This document shows, one piece after another, positions 11,845 to 23,923 of a stretch of 64,000 bases of DNA (positions are counted from its first letter, which is position 1; every line of letters starts with the position of its first letter). The position numbers and the translations under genes are program-made. The stretch spans positions 39,291,001 to 39,355,000 of the forward strand of contig CM076143.1 in the NCBI GenBank assembly GCA_038025085.1, written 5' to 3'. The notes beneath the pieces are model-generated. The model did no database searches, had not been told where the DNA came from, and was given only the letters and a program-made list of their open reading frames with translations. The DNA is from Tetragonia tetragonoides (taxonomy: Eukaryota; Streptophyta; Magnoliopsida; Caryophyllales; Aizoaceae).

Positions 11845-13297
11845 TAGAGCTGACAAAATCCGACCCGACCTGAGATAACTAGATCTGGCAATACTGACCC
11901 GGATCCGAATAACCCGACCCGTGACCCGATTCAACCCGAATAGTAAGACCCGAAAATGAACCAAAAATCCGAAACAACCCGATCCAAACCGAACCGACCC
12001 GAAATTAGCAGACCTGATATGACCCGCACCCGAATCTGATCCAAACCGAAACCGACCCAATCCGAATAACCCGAAGGGACCCGAACCGAACACAACCCAA
12101 AATTTATGACCCAAACCAACCCGAACCCGAACCGAAACTGAAAATATATTATTTTTATTTATTTATTTATTTATTTTAATAGTAAAATTAAAATATTTTA
12201 AAACATTGTGATTACACTCACCTATTAAAATATCTATTTAAATAATCAATTTATATATTTGTGGCCCCATAATAGTTACTCTTACAAAAATTGCAACGCA
12301 ATTGATTACATCTCCTTAACTCTGTTACACTTACTCCTATAAAAATTGCATGCACTTCAAAATATTACTCCTTCCGTCCCAATTTAATTGTACACTTTGA
12401 AATATCTGACTCACAACATTGTGATGAGATATTGACTGAAAACGACGTGCACTCATTCTGATGTTGACCTGATTTGTACCCGAACTCAAAATGTAGTAAT
12501 GCAATCGGGGAAAGCTGTACTAAAACCGAACTTGAAAAAAAATTATGACTGAAATCTGTCCGGTCCATATCTGACCCGAAACAACATGACCCGAATCGAT
12601 CCGAACCCAAATATACCCGGACCAAACCGACCCGACCCGACTCGAACCGAGTACAGTGTGTGATAACCCAATTCAACTCGAACCGATATGGCCCGAACCG
12701 GATTTACCCGACCCGACCCGCAACCGACCCGAAAACAACATGAACCGAATCAACCCAAACCCAAATATAACCAACCCGACCCGAACCTCAACCAAAAATA
12801 GAATAACCCGAATCAGACCGAACCCAAGTGACCGACCCGAACCCGACCCAAATGACCCGAAATCGATAACACCCGACCCAAAATTACCTGAAACCGAGAT
12901 GAACCCGAACCGACTCGACCCGAAACCCGAATATATCTGACTTCTAATGACATAATATTCAAATGATTGAAAAAGCACTAACTAAACATGTAGTCCATAT
13001 TATTAAAAAATTTCATATAAAATTGAGTTTTTCATATTATTTTCGACTTTATATACTCTGAAACATGAATTAAATTTGACGTGATATGACCCAAAACCAG
13101 AACTAACCCGAATACGACTTAACTTTAACCCGAACTAACCCGACCCGAGTTGACCCGTAACCCGACATCAACATAAACCCGAATAGATTCGACTTGACCC
13201 AACCCGACTTGATTACTCTTCTGACCCGATATTACCCGAACTCGTAATGACCCTAAACCGAAAAGACCCAATCCGATCCGCCCGATTGTCACATCTA
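11845..13297. mobile_element. hAT-type non-autonomous element filled with ACCCGA repeats
   Basis: The ends are TAGAGCTGACAA... and ...TTGTCACATCTA (inverted repeat with mismatches), flanked by a perfect 8-bp TSD ATTGTATC at 11837-11844 and 13298-13305; both features are diagnostic of hAT. Most of the body is degenerate CGACCCGAACCCGA repeat, with an AT-rich insert at about 12145-12460 that includes a (TTTA)n run and a Stowaway-like end. No transposase is visible. It sits inside the PIF/Harbinger transposon. Confidence 0.9.
12368..12470 (+). mobile_element. Possible truncated Stowaway MITE
   Basis: TACTCCTTCCGTCCCAATTTA at 12366-12386 matches the conserved CTCCNTCCGTCCC terminus of plant Stowaway (Tc1/mariner) MITEs with a TA target. 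No matching opposite end is seen, so this is at most a fragment; its right limit is a guess. Confidence 0.4.
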
Positions 13298-13617
13298 ATT
13301 GTATCGAGTTAAAATATTTAATATTAATAATTTTCGTTTAATATAATTTTTCAGTAATTAAATAATTGTATTATTTAATTATCGTTAATGGGTTATTTAT
13401 GATTATCTTCATTAATTATTTTATTTTAGGAATCATTTAGTTATATGGATATCGTTGATTAAAATAACAAAATATTACTTAATTAGGAAATTATATGATA
13501 ATTAATGATAGGTAATACAAGAACATAACAACAATAATTTTAAAATACAAATTAAGATAGAGAACATCGCGTAACTTGTTTTCCCTTCTTCGATCAAGCT
13601 GAATTCTTGAATTTTTC

Positions 13618-14927
13618 TCATATATGTTCAATCAAGTCCTTTTTTACGGCCCTATGCACATTCTTATCGCGAAGGTTGCGTCTATTAGCCATATATTTAG
13701 TGATATCAACACGTTTGAGGCGCTTTCTTCGTTCTTCCTCCTCGTCGCTGTCTTCATCCTCGTCGTCATCGTCGTCAGATGGTTCTCCCCTTTCAAAGCT
13801 GATGTTATGCTCAGTTACCAAAACATCCTTGGGAGTTCTTTCATCCTCCACTATCATATTATGCATTATTATGCAAGCCATCATGATTATCCATAACATA
13901 CCTTCAGCCCATGTTAGTGCTGGCCTTCGAAGGATGGCAAACCGAGCTTGTAGCACCCCAAAAACACGTTACACGTCCTTTCTCACCCCCTCTTGTTTTT
14001 CAGAAAACTTTTTTAATGTACGGGTTTGTGGATTTTTGATTGATTGGATGAATGCAGCCCAAGGTGGGTACATACCATCTGTCACATAGTATCCCATATT
14101 GTAAGTGTGACCTCTCACTGTAAATGAAACCAGCGGTGCTACACCATTTAAGATATCATCGAACACCGGAGACCGATAAAGGACATTGAGGTCATTGCAC
14201 GAACTAGGAATCCCGAAGAATGCGTGCCAAATCCAAAGATCATACAAGGCAACAACTTTCAAGATGACAGTTGCCTTGCCACTTCGCCCTGCGTATTGGC
14301 CTTTCCAAGCAGCCGGACAATTTTTCCACTCCCAGTTCATGTAGTCGATACTGCCCATCATGCTTGGGAATCCACGTTGCTCCCCTTTGCGAAGCAACCG
14401 TTGCATATCTTCTGCCGTAGGTCTCCTCATATACTCTGGTCCAAAATTTCTAATGGCACCTTCACAAATTTGTGAAGGGAATTCCGAGAAACTGATCCAC
14501 TCATCCTTAGATATTCATCATTCAAATCGACTGTAGTTCCGTTTGCTAACATACGGATAGCTGCTGTGCACTTCTGCTCAGCTGAAAGTCCGAGTCTACC
14601 ACATGCATCATGTCGATGTTGAAAGTAATTATCACTTTGATCGCCGCATGCGGAATCGTAGCCGAAATGTCTTGGAGGGATACGCCCAAAATAATCCCCA
14701 GTTACAGCTTCGTGACCACGCTCACAGTTTCTCTCAATGACGGTACGCCTACGCCTTTGTCTATGAGGGGCGGTACCAAGGAGTTGAGGAACATGATTGC
14801 TAACAACATCACCAATCATTTCATCAACCTCATTATCTAACTCTCTGATGATCGTTCGTCGTTTATCGGAAGAAGATGAACTAGAACTAGAAGATAAGTT
14901 AAATTTTGGAAATGCGAACGGAAACAT
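13618..14927 (-). pseudogene. PIF/Harbinger transposase (plant transposon protein family), inactivated
   Basis: Starts at ATG 14927, with a serine-rich then arginine-rich N-terminus. A helix-turn-helix-like part (GRLGLSAEQKCTAAIRMLA) precedes the DDE nuclease core. The first catalytic Asp lies in GSIDYMNWEWKNCP (about 14360) and the second in YVTDGMYPPW (about 14080). The third catalytic residue, the Glu normally in RKDVERVFGV, is a TAA stop (13969-13971), and the frame continues beyond it to HNMIVEDE. A frameshift near 14470, between NSLHKF and the RRPTAEDMQ segment, also breaks it. The family cuts and pastes the element at short TA-rich targets, acting with the ORF1 product. Confidence 0.93.
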
Positions 14928-15500
14928 GTTTTTAGGAGAAAGACAGTAGATAAGTCCGGATTTTAATTTTAAGAGAAAGGAAGAATGGAGTTGGTTTTGG
15001 TGTGAATTAGTTACATTTGGTTCAAGTAGATTTATAGTGCTTGAAGAATAGAAAAGGAAGCTATAACTTAGCATATGTAGCACAATAATTCAGTCAACAC
15101 AAACAAAAATTGAAGTGACTATACACTATTAAAGCTGACTCTATATACACCACTCAATTGAAATCAACAAAAGTTTGACTGGACAAGTAAGTCAGTGATA
15201 ATTTATGACAAAGAAATCAGATGTGCAATTATTAACTGAAAAAGTAGACTGAAATGAAAAGACAAATCACTCAAAACAAAATAACATAATGTAAGGAAAT
15301 AATTGAAACACCAAAAATAATAATAAAATAAATATTCAAATTCATTACATAACCATTGAATGACAACTTTCATGTAAAAACACAAAAAGAAAAATACAAC
15401 CTTAATAAAACATCATTACTTAAGCAACATTACCTCAAACAAAATTACTTAAACCAACATTAATTAAAACACTAATAAAAATAACCTTAATGTAATTAAT

Positions 15501-16826
15501 CTAGAGACCATATAATTTCGCATATAACTTCATTTCAAGCACCTCATCAGAAGGTGATAGAACTTCCTTATCCATCAATTTTTGAAGCATTTGCCACTTC
15601 AACTTTTTTTCCTGAACCTGGACTTGTTGTTGTTGAACTTGAAGGGCTCGTTGTTGCATCTCCATTTGTCGTTGAAGGGCTTGTTGTTGTATCTCCACTT
15701 ATTGTTGTTGAAATTAAAGCACTTGCTGCTGCATGAATTCTTGCTTCTCCAGGTCCTTCTGTCTCCTCTCCTCTTTATTCTTCCTATACTCTATTTTTTC
15801 CAATTATTTTATATGATCACTTCCCCTAAACTCATTTAGGGCTCCAATCCTATCACTAAGATTTATTACAACTTTTTTAGATTGTTCGGCCTTTTCCTTA
15901 CCTTTATTCCTCTTCGCTGCTTTGATACCCATAGGACGAACAGAAGTATGTGTCTCTGTATAGTCTTCTCCGTCGGTCGACTTTCTCTTGCCACTGCTGG
16001 TGTCGCTGCTTTCCTCTATAATAACTTTTTTTCCCTTACCGGCAATGGAGTTGCCAACATGTAACTTCCACTTGTTATACGCGCTCATCATTTCATAACA
16101 TTCCATATATTGGAAGTCATGTCCAGTGTCTTGTTTGTACATTTCTTTGGCCGCTTTCATCACATCAGCCTCATTCTCACCACGTGTCCTCCTTCTTTGA
16201 GCCTCCTTATAGCATCCGGCCCACTTCATCGCCGCCGGTGCAATTCTTTTCCAACAACTTCTTACCATAGCAACTGTTCGAAATGGAAGTTCGTTGGGCC
16301 TCTCCTTCCGAGCTTCCTTGTAGTGATCGCGCATTCTCGCATAGAAAGATATTTGCTTTTGACCGGTGTGGATGATAGCATCCATGCTCACCAAGAAAAA
16401 CGCAGAAATGACGGCTCGAAATTGCTATATCGTCCACTTCATCTTGCCATATCCACCTTCTTCTTCTGGCATTTGGACTTCAACTTCATCATCTCATTCA
16501 TCCCAATGCTCACTATCGGCATCAAAAGTCGGGAGTGAAGGAGAAGATGAACCAAGACTAATATTTGGATATATTGGGTAAACATTTTGTGATTGTGTTT
16601 GAAATGGAGTGGGATAATTCGGATATGAATTTTGTAGTGAAATAGGAGCATTTGGATATGGTGGGAAAACGTTTCGATTATTTGGATCGACTCCATACAT
16701 TCGAATATATTTTTGAAAACGAGGATCCGAAACAAATTCTTCATCGATTTCGGGATCGGGTTGGGTAGGATTAGAATTTTGGTTATTCCTATTATTTCCA
16801 CCAAAGGGAAAATTATTAGGATTCAT
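15501..16826 (-). pseudogene. PIF/Harbinger ORF1: SANT/Myb-like plus NAM-associated C-terminal protein, broken
   Basis: One minus-strand frame from ATG 16826 to the stop at 15501. It has an Asn/Pro-rich N-terminus, a trihelix/SANT-like part around KMKWTI...DAIIHTGQKQISFYARMRDHYKE, the CWKRIAPAAMKWAGCYKEA block typical of the NAM-associated domain, and a glutamine-rich coiled-coil C-terminus (15698-15501). It is interrupted by in-frame stops at 16494-16496, near 16425, at 15804 and in the 15804-15700 stretch. There is no frame change across these, so decay has been mainly by point nonsense changes. In this superfamily ORF1 binds element ends and helps nuclear import of the transposase. Confidence 0.85.
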
Positions 16827-17365
16827 ATTGTATAAGAATTGGATTTTTTAGAGGAATTTAGGAATTTTTGGAATAATAATGAAACTAGGATAGAGGAGGG
16901 TTGATTTTAGAATTGTGCAAAACTATACTAAAATGGGTCTCATTTTATAGATCTCGAAAAAATATAGCCGTTGGTATTTTTATTTTATTTTTTGGATTTT
17001 TATTATTATATACAGTCGTTGCAAAGTTGTAACTATAACAAATTAATCAAGCCAGCCAGGGCGGGCCACGACTGGGCGCCTGACGCGCGTGTCAGCGCTT
17101 GGCAGGCTAATTTTATTTATTTATTTTTTTTTTTGCTGAAAAACGGTGCAAAAAAATCACTTTTCCTCTCTTCCTCTTTTCTCTTCTCCACAAATGGCTA
17201 TTGTCTTCACCGGCAGTTATCGACCAGTGATTTCTCCATTATTCCATTATCAAACAACCCTCAAGAATCTTGTCAAAAAAAAAAAAACAAGCCTCAAGAA
17301 AGCTGACCATCACCATCTTTCTCTCTCTCCTGTTTCTACTTCTGGGCGTGTTCTTGCACCACCAC

Positions 17366-17367
<2 letters not shown>

Positions 17368-17418
<51 letters not shown>
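17368..17418 (+). repeat. (TCA)n microsatellite
   Basis: About 17 uninterrupted TCA units in the PIF/Harbinger element, upstream of ORF1. The surrounding 16850-18300 is non-coding; long frames there are low-complexity artefacts of this repeat and of C-rich sequence. Confidence 0.95.
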
Positions 17419-18318
17419 CAGCCCAACAATAATAAAGAAAAAATAAAAAATAAAAATAAAAAGCATGAAAACCCCAAAAGCCAAAATCGACTAAACAACC
17501 CTACCCCAGCGGTGGCCCAGCCACAACCCCAAACAGCAGGGACGTCAACCGCGGCTCCACCCTTGACGCCGTCAACCCTTGGCCCACCACCACACCCTCG
17601 AACCCCCCAAACCCACCGCACCTCGAACCCCCCAAACCCACCGCGTTGTCAGCCCCATGCCCATGTGTCGCCATCGATCGAACGCAATAACCATGCCTTT
17701 GCACTCTCTTACTCTCTCTGCTCCCGACTCCCCATCCAGCCGCCCTACCACCACGTCGTCCCACCCAGCCGCTGTCACTCACGACACCACCCTTCAAGCC
17801 ACCACCCATTACACAATAAACAAAGAATAATTAAACAGATCTAATTCTAATTTTAATTGCTAGATGAATATCATCAAAAATATTGTCTTCATCAAGGAAT
17901 CATCCATGTTATTTAGAATTCAGATTTCTTAACCATGTTAATTAGAATTTAGATTTCATCAAAAGATATGTAATAGGGAGATTTGAGAGGAAAAAGAATA
18001 AAAACGAGGAAGTTGTTTTACAAATAAAAGGGTACTTTGGGAAGTATTGTGCTACAAAGATTTACGTTAAGTAATTTAGAATTTACGTTAAGCAGTTCCG
18101 AAAAAATTTAGCTCGACAGGATCCCATGTGGTGGGTCCCGTCATGATCGGGAATGAGTTTTGGGTCGCTTTGGGGCCAAAAAACACCCAAAACTAGATTG
18201 GGTCATTACTCTCTCTCATTATGACCCATGTTTTGGTCATGGATAATTGCCAAATTGTTGGGTCATGCACATTCTCTCTCCTGCATGACCAAGAAATTGG
18301 TCATCGATAACAATGCTC

Positions 18319-18680
18319 TCACACTTGAACAGTTTAACAACTTACACTATAATGTTTACGTTAACTTCCGTCCAAAGTGGCACTAGTTAACTTAGATTTA
18401 ATAATAGTAAAATGAGAAAATAATAATAATTGGAAAGCAACAAGTGTTTACTGCCCCTTCTATCTATGTACTAGTACAGTAGTGTTGTAGTGCGATAAAC
18501 GCTAGTTACTATGAGATGAGCATGCGTATGCTGTTGGAGTAGTTCTTCATATACTATTGATAGTGATCTTTTTCTTTTTCCCTCTAAATTGCTTCTCTTT
18601 TTGGGCAACGGTTTGTATTGATATCAAGTTAAGACGACTCAACTATAAGTTTCTACTAGATTTTTGGCATGTCCGTTGCA
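18319..18680 (+). repeat. Right half of the split dispersed repeat
   Basis: Continues the sequence interrupted at 11582 and aligns with 50315-50660 through ...CTACTAGATTTTTGGC. The last part, from 18654 (CTAGATTTTTGGCATG...), has the CTAG terminus preceded by A that a minus-strand Helitron 3' end would show, but the hairpin is weak. Confidence 0.8.
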
Positions 18681-19083
18681 TGGTTCTTATTTTTTTACCT
18701 TGTAAGAAAATTTCATTTTGATAGTTTTACAAATCAATTTCGGGTCCCCAATTGACACCAAATAATTGTACTAAGAGAGGGCAATGATCAGAGAGACCAC
18801 GCTTCAACCCACGAGCAGTTATTTGTGGGAATAAAGATATCAAATCCACAAATTTCAAGCACCCTATCACTTAAAACAATTTATATGTACAACTACTTGG
18901 CTGTTGTGAAGCAATTAGTTTTGCTGCCTTACTACACTACAAGATATAGCAAAATACCATTTAACTCAAAATTTGCAAGTCTCATACATAAGTGATAAGT
19001 CTCTCAATTTTGCTTAGTAGGACATATAGAAGTCGTCTTCACATGGACATATGCAATGGTTAAATGCACAAAAAAGCATATGA
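18681..19083. other. No gene recognised
   Basis: AT-rich sequence between the split repeat and the LINE fragment. It may be the interior of a decayed Helitron whose 3' end is at 18654; I see no 5' end. Confidence 0.3.
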
Positions 19084-19715
19084 TTTTTTTTGGGAGATGG
19101 TAAATATATTTCCATTCACCAAAAGGATGCCAAAGTAGCACCCTTGGTATCATCAACCGACTAGAAAATCACGAGGAATAGGAGATAGCCTATACCCTCA
19201 CCTCCTATCAAACACCCTATAAAACTCTATTACATCTGTAGTAAAATATTTTCTGCTTCCTCCCTATATATTGCTATTAATCTAGCACATATACAGTATT
19301 GAATTTCTCTACTAACTATAATTTGTGCAGGCCGTGAATGTTGTTGAAATATCCGCAAGTTTCTCTCATGCCAGAGCTCATAAATTGGGGCAACGAAAGC
19401 ATTTCTTCGAATTCCGTTCTTCATGGTTTTGCCCTTACAGTTTCTACAAGACCATCTTGTCTCATGCCCAAAGCTCAAAATTCCTCTCTTGATGCGCAAC
19501 CATCTCAGTATCATTCCGCACACAACAGAAGAAATTGAGCACTTGAAGAACAGATGATCACCGTCTTCAATGCTCCCCTGACACATTCCACAGCTTATAT
19601 CCACCAACATTCCTCTAGTCATCAGAAAAGATTTGGTCATTAATTTCTTCTGGAAAACTAAGCAGGTGACAAAATTCTGCCTCGGCCTTGCCCCTTTTCC
19701 CACACAACTTTGTGC
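19084..19715 (-). mobile_element. 5'-truncated LINE fragment (zf-RVT end of ORF2)
   Basis: Poly(A) is seen as the T run 19084-19091. Upstream on the minus strand an open frame (19703-19230) carries the C-terminal zinc-binding domain of plant LINE RT (CGMCQGSIEDGDHLFFKC). The fragment stops abruptly at about 19715, where element A sequence begins. No TSD could be found, so either it is a dead-on-arrival insertion with a decayed TSD or this is the break point that removed the end of element A. Confidence 0.75.
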
Positions 19716-19720
19716 CAGTG

Positions 19721-19822
19721 GCCAAGCCGCCTGTCTTGCGGTTTAACCGCCAGCTGAGCGGTCTCACCGTCCACCTAAGCGGTTTGACCGGCTATTAGGT
19801 TTTCCGCGGGTGTGCATAAAAG
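19721..19822 (+). promoter_or_regulatory. Promoter-like region of aORF1-A
   Basis: A cluster of GCGGT/ACCGC inverted pairs (AAGCCGCCTGTC, GCGGTTTAACCGC, GAGCGGTCTCACCG, AAGCGGTTTGACCG) at 19721-19790 is followed by CATAAAAG at 19815-19822, a TATA-like box, about 260 bp upstream of the aORF1 ATG at 20084. The array is related to those of the element A LTR and of aORF2-A. Promoter activity is inferred, not shown. Confidence 0.55.
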
Positions 19823-20083
19823 GGAAAGGGGAGGCCAAAATGGGTCATCTTCCCCATTTTGCCTTCTCCTTTCTCTCTCCTCCATTTTTCTCTTCAAAGC
19901 TCTCAACCTCCATCAAAGCCCCTAGCTCCAAATCTTGAGGTTTTCTTGCTCAAATTCTTAGTAGAACTTGATTTTGTTAGTTGTTCTTGTGTGTTTTGAG
20001 TGTCAAAACTCAAAATTGTGTGAATTTGTGAGTTTTGTGAGTTTCACTCAAATTTCCAAAAACTCCATTTTTGTTCTTCATCC

Positions 20084-23071
20084 ATGGCTCCTAAACTTAG
20101 AGGAGGTAGGAAAAGGAAGGAGCAAGAGATTGTTGTTCATGAGACCCCGAATGTTTTCACTCGGGTTTTTGTTTTCGGTATACCCCATCACCGGGTGGGT
20201 GAGCACCGGTTAGTTCAGGACGAGTTCACTCGTAGTGATTTTCATCCTATCGATCGTTGGGAGCCCAGCGATCTTGTTTTCAAGAAGAAGGAGCATTTGG
20301 TTACCGTTGGTACCAAATGGCGGGTATGTCAATTTTTTTTCTTTGCTCTTTTACACTTAGAAAATCATGTGTAGGCAAACATAGAATTTTTAGGTTGAGA
20401 ACTGTAGTGTAGCTAAATGTGGAAAAACCAATTTGCGTGAAATTGTTTTTCTTTCTAATTTGTGAATTGCCGTAGGTTTCTTGTATCATAGATATTTTGC
20501 ATGTGAAGAATGAATTTGCTTGAAATTCATATTTAATGGTGGAAAATAAACTTGTATGAAAGTTATTCTCGTTGCAATTATCATGTATACTTCTTGTGAA
20601 AATAAACTTGGGTGAAGTTTAGTTTTGTTGTGGTGGTAGATGGTTTTTTTTGATTATATTTGTGGAGAATAAACTTATATGAAATTCGTTCTCTTTAAAA
20701 TTCTCTCTTGTCATATTGGTTTAGCTAAAATGCTAAATTTTATGAGTTGTAAAAATTTAGGGCTAAATCGGAGACTGGTAGTTGTTACTAGGATCACCTA
20801 ACTAATTTTCTTGCAATTATTGTGTTGTATTGGATGTCGACACTACCATGCGGGGTTACGGTAGCTTTTCGGGTATCACGTTCGTAGGTACGTGACTCCT
20901 TCGATCAACGCTATTGTGGAGCGTTGATCACTTTTTAGCGTTCATCGCTTCTGCTGAGCGCTCCGACCGCTTGCTTGTTAGAGGTCTTGCGGAGCGGTAC
21001 TGGGATACTACCAGTATTTTTCATTTTCTTATGGGAGAGATCATGATCACCCCTTTCGAGTTCGGTCTCATTTTCGGGCTCCCTTGCTCCGGTATCCCTC
21101 TCACTTATGGAGATGTGAGTAGGGATGACATGGTAGAGATGTTTGGCCTTTTTGGGGCCAATTGGGATGGTAGGGAGTATGGACGGACTGACGTTATGGT
21201 CCAGTTCTTGACCAACCCGAGGAAGTTGAAGAAGGTCACGGCGGAGCAACACGCTCGCCTTTTCTTGTCCTATGTTCTAGCTTGTTCCATCTTTTCGGAT
21301 AAAGCTAGTAGGTACCATGTTCGCTATTTCCCGTGCTTGCGGGATTTGGACAAAGTTGCGGAGTATAATTGGGGTCTTCCCGCATACTTCTGTCTTCTTT
21401 GGTGCTTGAGGCATTCCAGCCGCCTCAGTGGAGAGGAGGACGCGTCTCGCGTCTCCTTAGTGTTATTGGAAGGTTATGGAGGTAATTTTCTTTTGCCCTT
21501 CTTTTACTTTGTGTCTTTAGCTTTTTACTCATAACTTGTGCCTAATCCATGTGCTTTGCATGTCTTAGATTTGGTTTTATGAGCATTTTTCTGACCTTGC
21601 CCCTCTTCTCGAGACAGGGGACTTGTCCTTTCCAGCGATGCAGACCTGGAAGGGACGGGCGTCTTGCCCATTTACTATGTTGCACGCCCTTAGGGAGGCG
21701 ATATATCCCTTGAACGCTCAGGATGTAAGTGATCATCTTTTGTGCTTTTATCGTACTTTTCATCCTTTTGTGTGCTTATTCCTTTGCTTTTGCAGGTCGA
21801 CTGGTTCCCCTGGACGGATTACCTCTCGGGTCTCTCGGACAGATTTTTGGGTGCTCGGGAGTATGACCAGAGGAGGATCCTTATTGAGGGTCCTTTCGGT
21901 TTTGAGTGGTTTTTGGGAGAGAGACTGATTAGGCAGATTTTCTCCGACCTTCCGGCTCCGAGGATTCCTTTGGATCCTCCGGATTCAATGCTTTATGTTC
22001 GTCACCTTACCGTGGAGCATGTGAGGGCGACTACCGTTGGGGCGAATGCCCTTGAGTATTTGCTTCCGGCTGATCCTGAGGTGGATCTCATGGTGGCATA
22101 TACTGATTTTGTTGAGGCTCGGTTATGCCCCAACTTCTCTACCGACCCGGTAAGTAATGTACTTTGTTTCTTAATTTCGTTTGGAAATTTAGAAATGTGT
22201 CTAATATCTTTAAGTCTTTGCAGAATGCTGCGAGTTCCTCGTCTGTCTCTTCTCCTCGTCCTACCCCTCCTACCATATCGGTGAGTTATACAGGAGCGGA
22301 CGAGTCTCCTCAGGTTATACTGATTCCTGAGTTTCGTGGTCCTGATGAGGAGGTTGAGGGATTGCCTCTACCAGCTGGTTGTATGGGGGTAAATGAGAAT
22401 CCATTGTAATTTGCAATGTTTCCTTTGTACTTAAACTGACTCTTTTCTTTATGTGCATAGTTGGATGTTGCTGAGACACGGAAGATCTATAAAGGCATGC
22501 ATGCCTTTAAGAATTTGATTTCCAAATTTGCGTCTCGGAGTGTATGCACGAGTCGTCGGTCCGACGTTCGAGAGGTATGTTCGTTTCAAGTAATAGTGCT
22601 GGATTTGAATTTTTGTAATTTTCTGACCTTGAGCTCATTTCGCAGCCCGTTCCTGTGGTGAGGCCTCCTAGGCCTCCAGTTATTCATGCTTTGGAGTCGG
22701 TGTCTACACCGCAGCGTCCTCCTCCTAGGCCGGAGAGTACGGAGGTGCGTCAGGGGACGCCTCGAGCTAGAGTGGATACGGGGAACCCGCCCCAAGTGCC
22801 TTATCTTCCGCAATGGCCTGCACCGCTTCCCTATATGGGGTATCCGGGCTATCATATGCCCATGTATCCACCATTCCCTCGAAAGGGTTCTTGGAGTCAG
22901 GAGAGTATGGGGTATGGCGGCTATCCCGGCAGGTCGGAGCCACCACGTCATTTATTGGATCCCGCTTACTTGGCGGGTTCATTATTTGCTTTTGACCCTA
23001 GAGCTTTGGCAATGTCTCAGCCCGGTCCTTTAGGTGCTCCATCATCGAGTGGACCCGGAGTGTCGTCTTAG
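20084..23071 (+). pseudogene. aORF1-A: antisense, seven-exon plant-mobile-domain-like gene (one frameshift)
   Basis: ATG at 20084. Exons by GT/AG sites: 20084-20323, about 20865-21481, 21569-21724, 21796-22149, 22224-22388, 22461-22574, 22646-23071. All six introns are phase 0. Exon 2 has the plant mobile domain (PF10536-like) signature RYWDTTSIFHFLMGE..ITPFEFGLIFGLPCSGIPL; exon 3 opens with IWFYEHF, like the W-aromatic block of that family. Exon 7 is proline-rich. Exon 2 is 617 bp, so a one-base shift (near 20915-20930) breaks the frame; its acceptor is my best choice, not certain. About 690 residues in total. It lies antisense to gag-pol, beyond integrase. Such domains occur in MULE and gypsy extra ORFs and in silencing-related host proteins; its role here is unknown. 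Confidence 0.75.
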
Positions 23072-23610
23072 GCGGGTCCGAGTACTGGCGAAGATGGCCA
23101 GTGATATTTGTTGTAGTGCATTTCGAAATTTCGGGCTTGTATTAAACCTGCGATAAATAATACATTTTATTCACGCACAAAAATATCATGCAAATGCCCA
23201 TATGTGAATTTAATCATCTAATTTCCGAATGGGAAATCACAAATCACGACATTCGAGAATTTAAGATTCCCGAGAATTTAGCACATTTGGGGTACGCCTT
23301 CCCCTAAAAATAAAAATAAAGTAAAGAAGAAGAAAATAGGAAAAGATAATTAAAAGGGAAAAATAAATAAAGAATCAGAAAATAAAAGGTATAAAAGTGG
23401 AACTTGATAATCAAAATAAAAAGAAGGAAAGAAAATAAAAAGGAAATAAATAGAAAAGTGGTAAAAGTCAAAATTAAGGTAAGAAAAATCTAAGGGAAGG
23501 CTTCCAAAATCAGTCCAAGTGGGGATTAGGAAGGTAGAGCTCAGTCAAGTGGTGGGGTCGGGTGAACCGAGGCCTCTCGCGAAATAGCATGCCAGGCGCC
23601 TATACAGGGT
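23072..23610. other. Spacer between aORF1-A and aORF2-A
   Basis: Contains the 3' flank of aORF1-A (TAAACCTGCGATAAATAATACATTT near 23135-23165, a possible polyadenylation region) and a purine/A-rich tract at 23310-23470. No coding potential is seen. Confidence 0.5.
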
Positions 23611-23836
23611 GACCGCTAGAGCTCCTAGCGGCTGTGTTAGAGCTCCAGTGGTTACCGCTTGGGCTAGCGGTTTGGCCGCTTGTCCCAGAGGTCATGCTGC
23701 TGGCTGGAGCGGCTCAGCCGCTTGTCCTAACGGCTAAGCCGTCCGGACTAGCCGAGAGGCCACCTGGCCCCTTTTTCGTCAGTTGTCTGAATTTCCTTAA
23801 TTTTTCGACGAGAATCCAACCGTGACCTCTATATAG
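23611..23836 (+). promoter_or_regulatory. Promoter-like region of aORF2-A
   Basis: The CCGCT/AGCGG palindrome array at 23611-23755 includes AGCCGCTTGTCCTA (23716-23729), which continues to give 20 of 21 bases in common with 36941-36961 in the element A LTR. Then comes GGCCCCTTTTTCG (23767-23779), a block also seen downstream of the array in several LTRs, and a TATA box TATATAG (23830-23836), 88 bp before the ATG at 23924. Confidence 0.6.
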
Positions 23837-23923
23837 TCGGGTTTCCTTCTCTTCTCTTCTTACCACTTACTTTGAGCCCTTAGAGTGAGAAAATTCCTTG
23901 AGAGAAAACCCTTAATCTTAACA

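Larger units (their letters stand above)
11583..18318 (-). mobile_element. PIF/Harbinger DNA transposon
   Basis: The terminal inverted repeat GAGCATTGTTATC is perfect at both ends, and the 3-bp TSD TCA lies at 11580-11582 and 18319-18321. The duplicate flank at 50063-50660 shows the empty site (CCCATCACACTTGAAC), confirming both boundaries. Sub-terminal repeats of the CATGACCAAAACATGGGTCAT kind occur inside both ends. It encodes a minus-strand DDE transposase (13618-14927) and a SANT/NAM-associated ORF1 (15501-16826), the usual two-gene set of plant PIF/Harbinger elements. A hAT MITE is nested at 11845-13297. Both genes are broken, so this copy is non-autonomous. Confidence 0.93.

Noticed and set aside
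11797..12978. Gly/Arg/Ser/Phe-rich and Asn/Pro-rich frames between 11.8 and 13.0 kb
   Set aside because: Six-frame by-products of the ACCCGA repeats in the hAT element; periodic composition and no start context.
17146..17844. Long frames on both strands around a (TCA)n run (Ser/Asp repeats, Pro-rich tail)
   Set aside because: They arise from a microsatellite and C-rich low-complexity sequence inside the PIF/Harbinger element; no domain and no matching gene structure.
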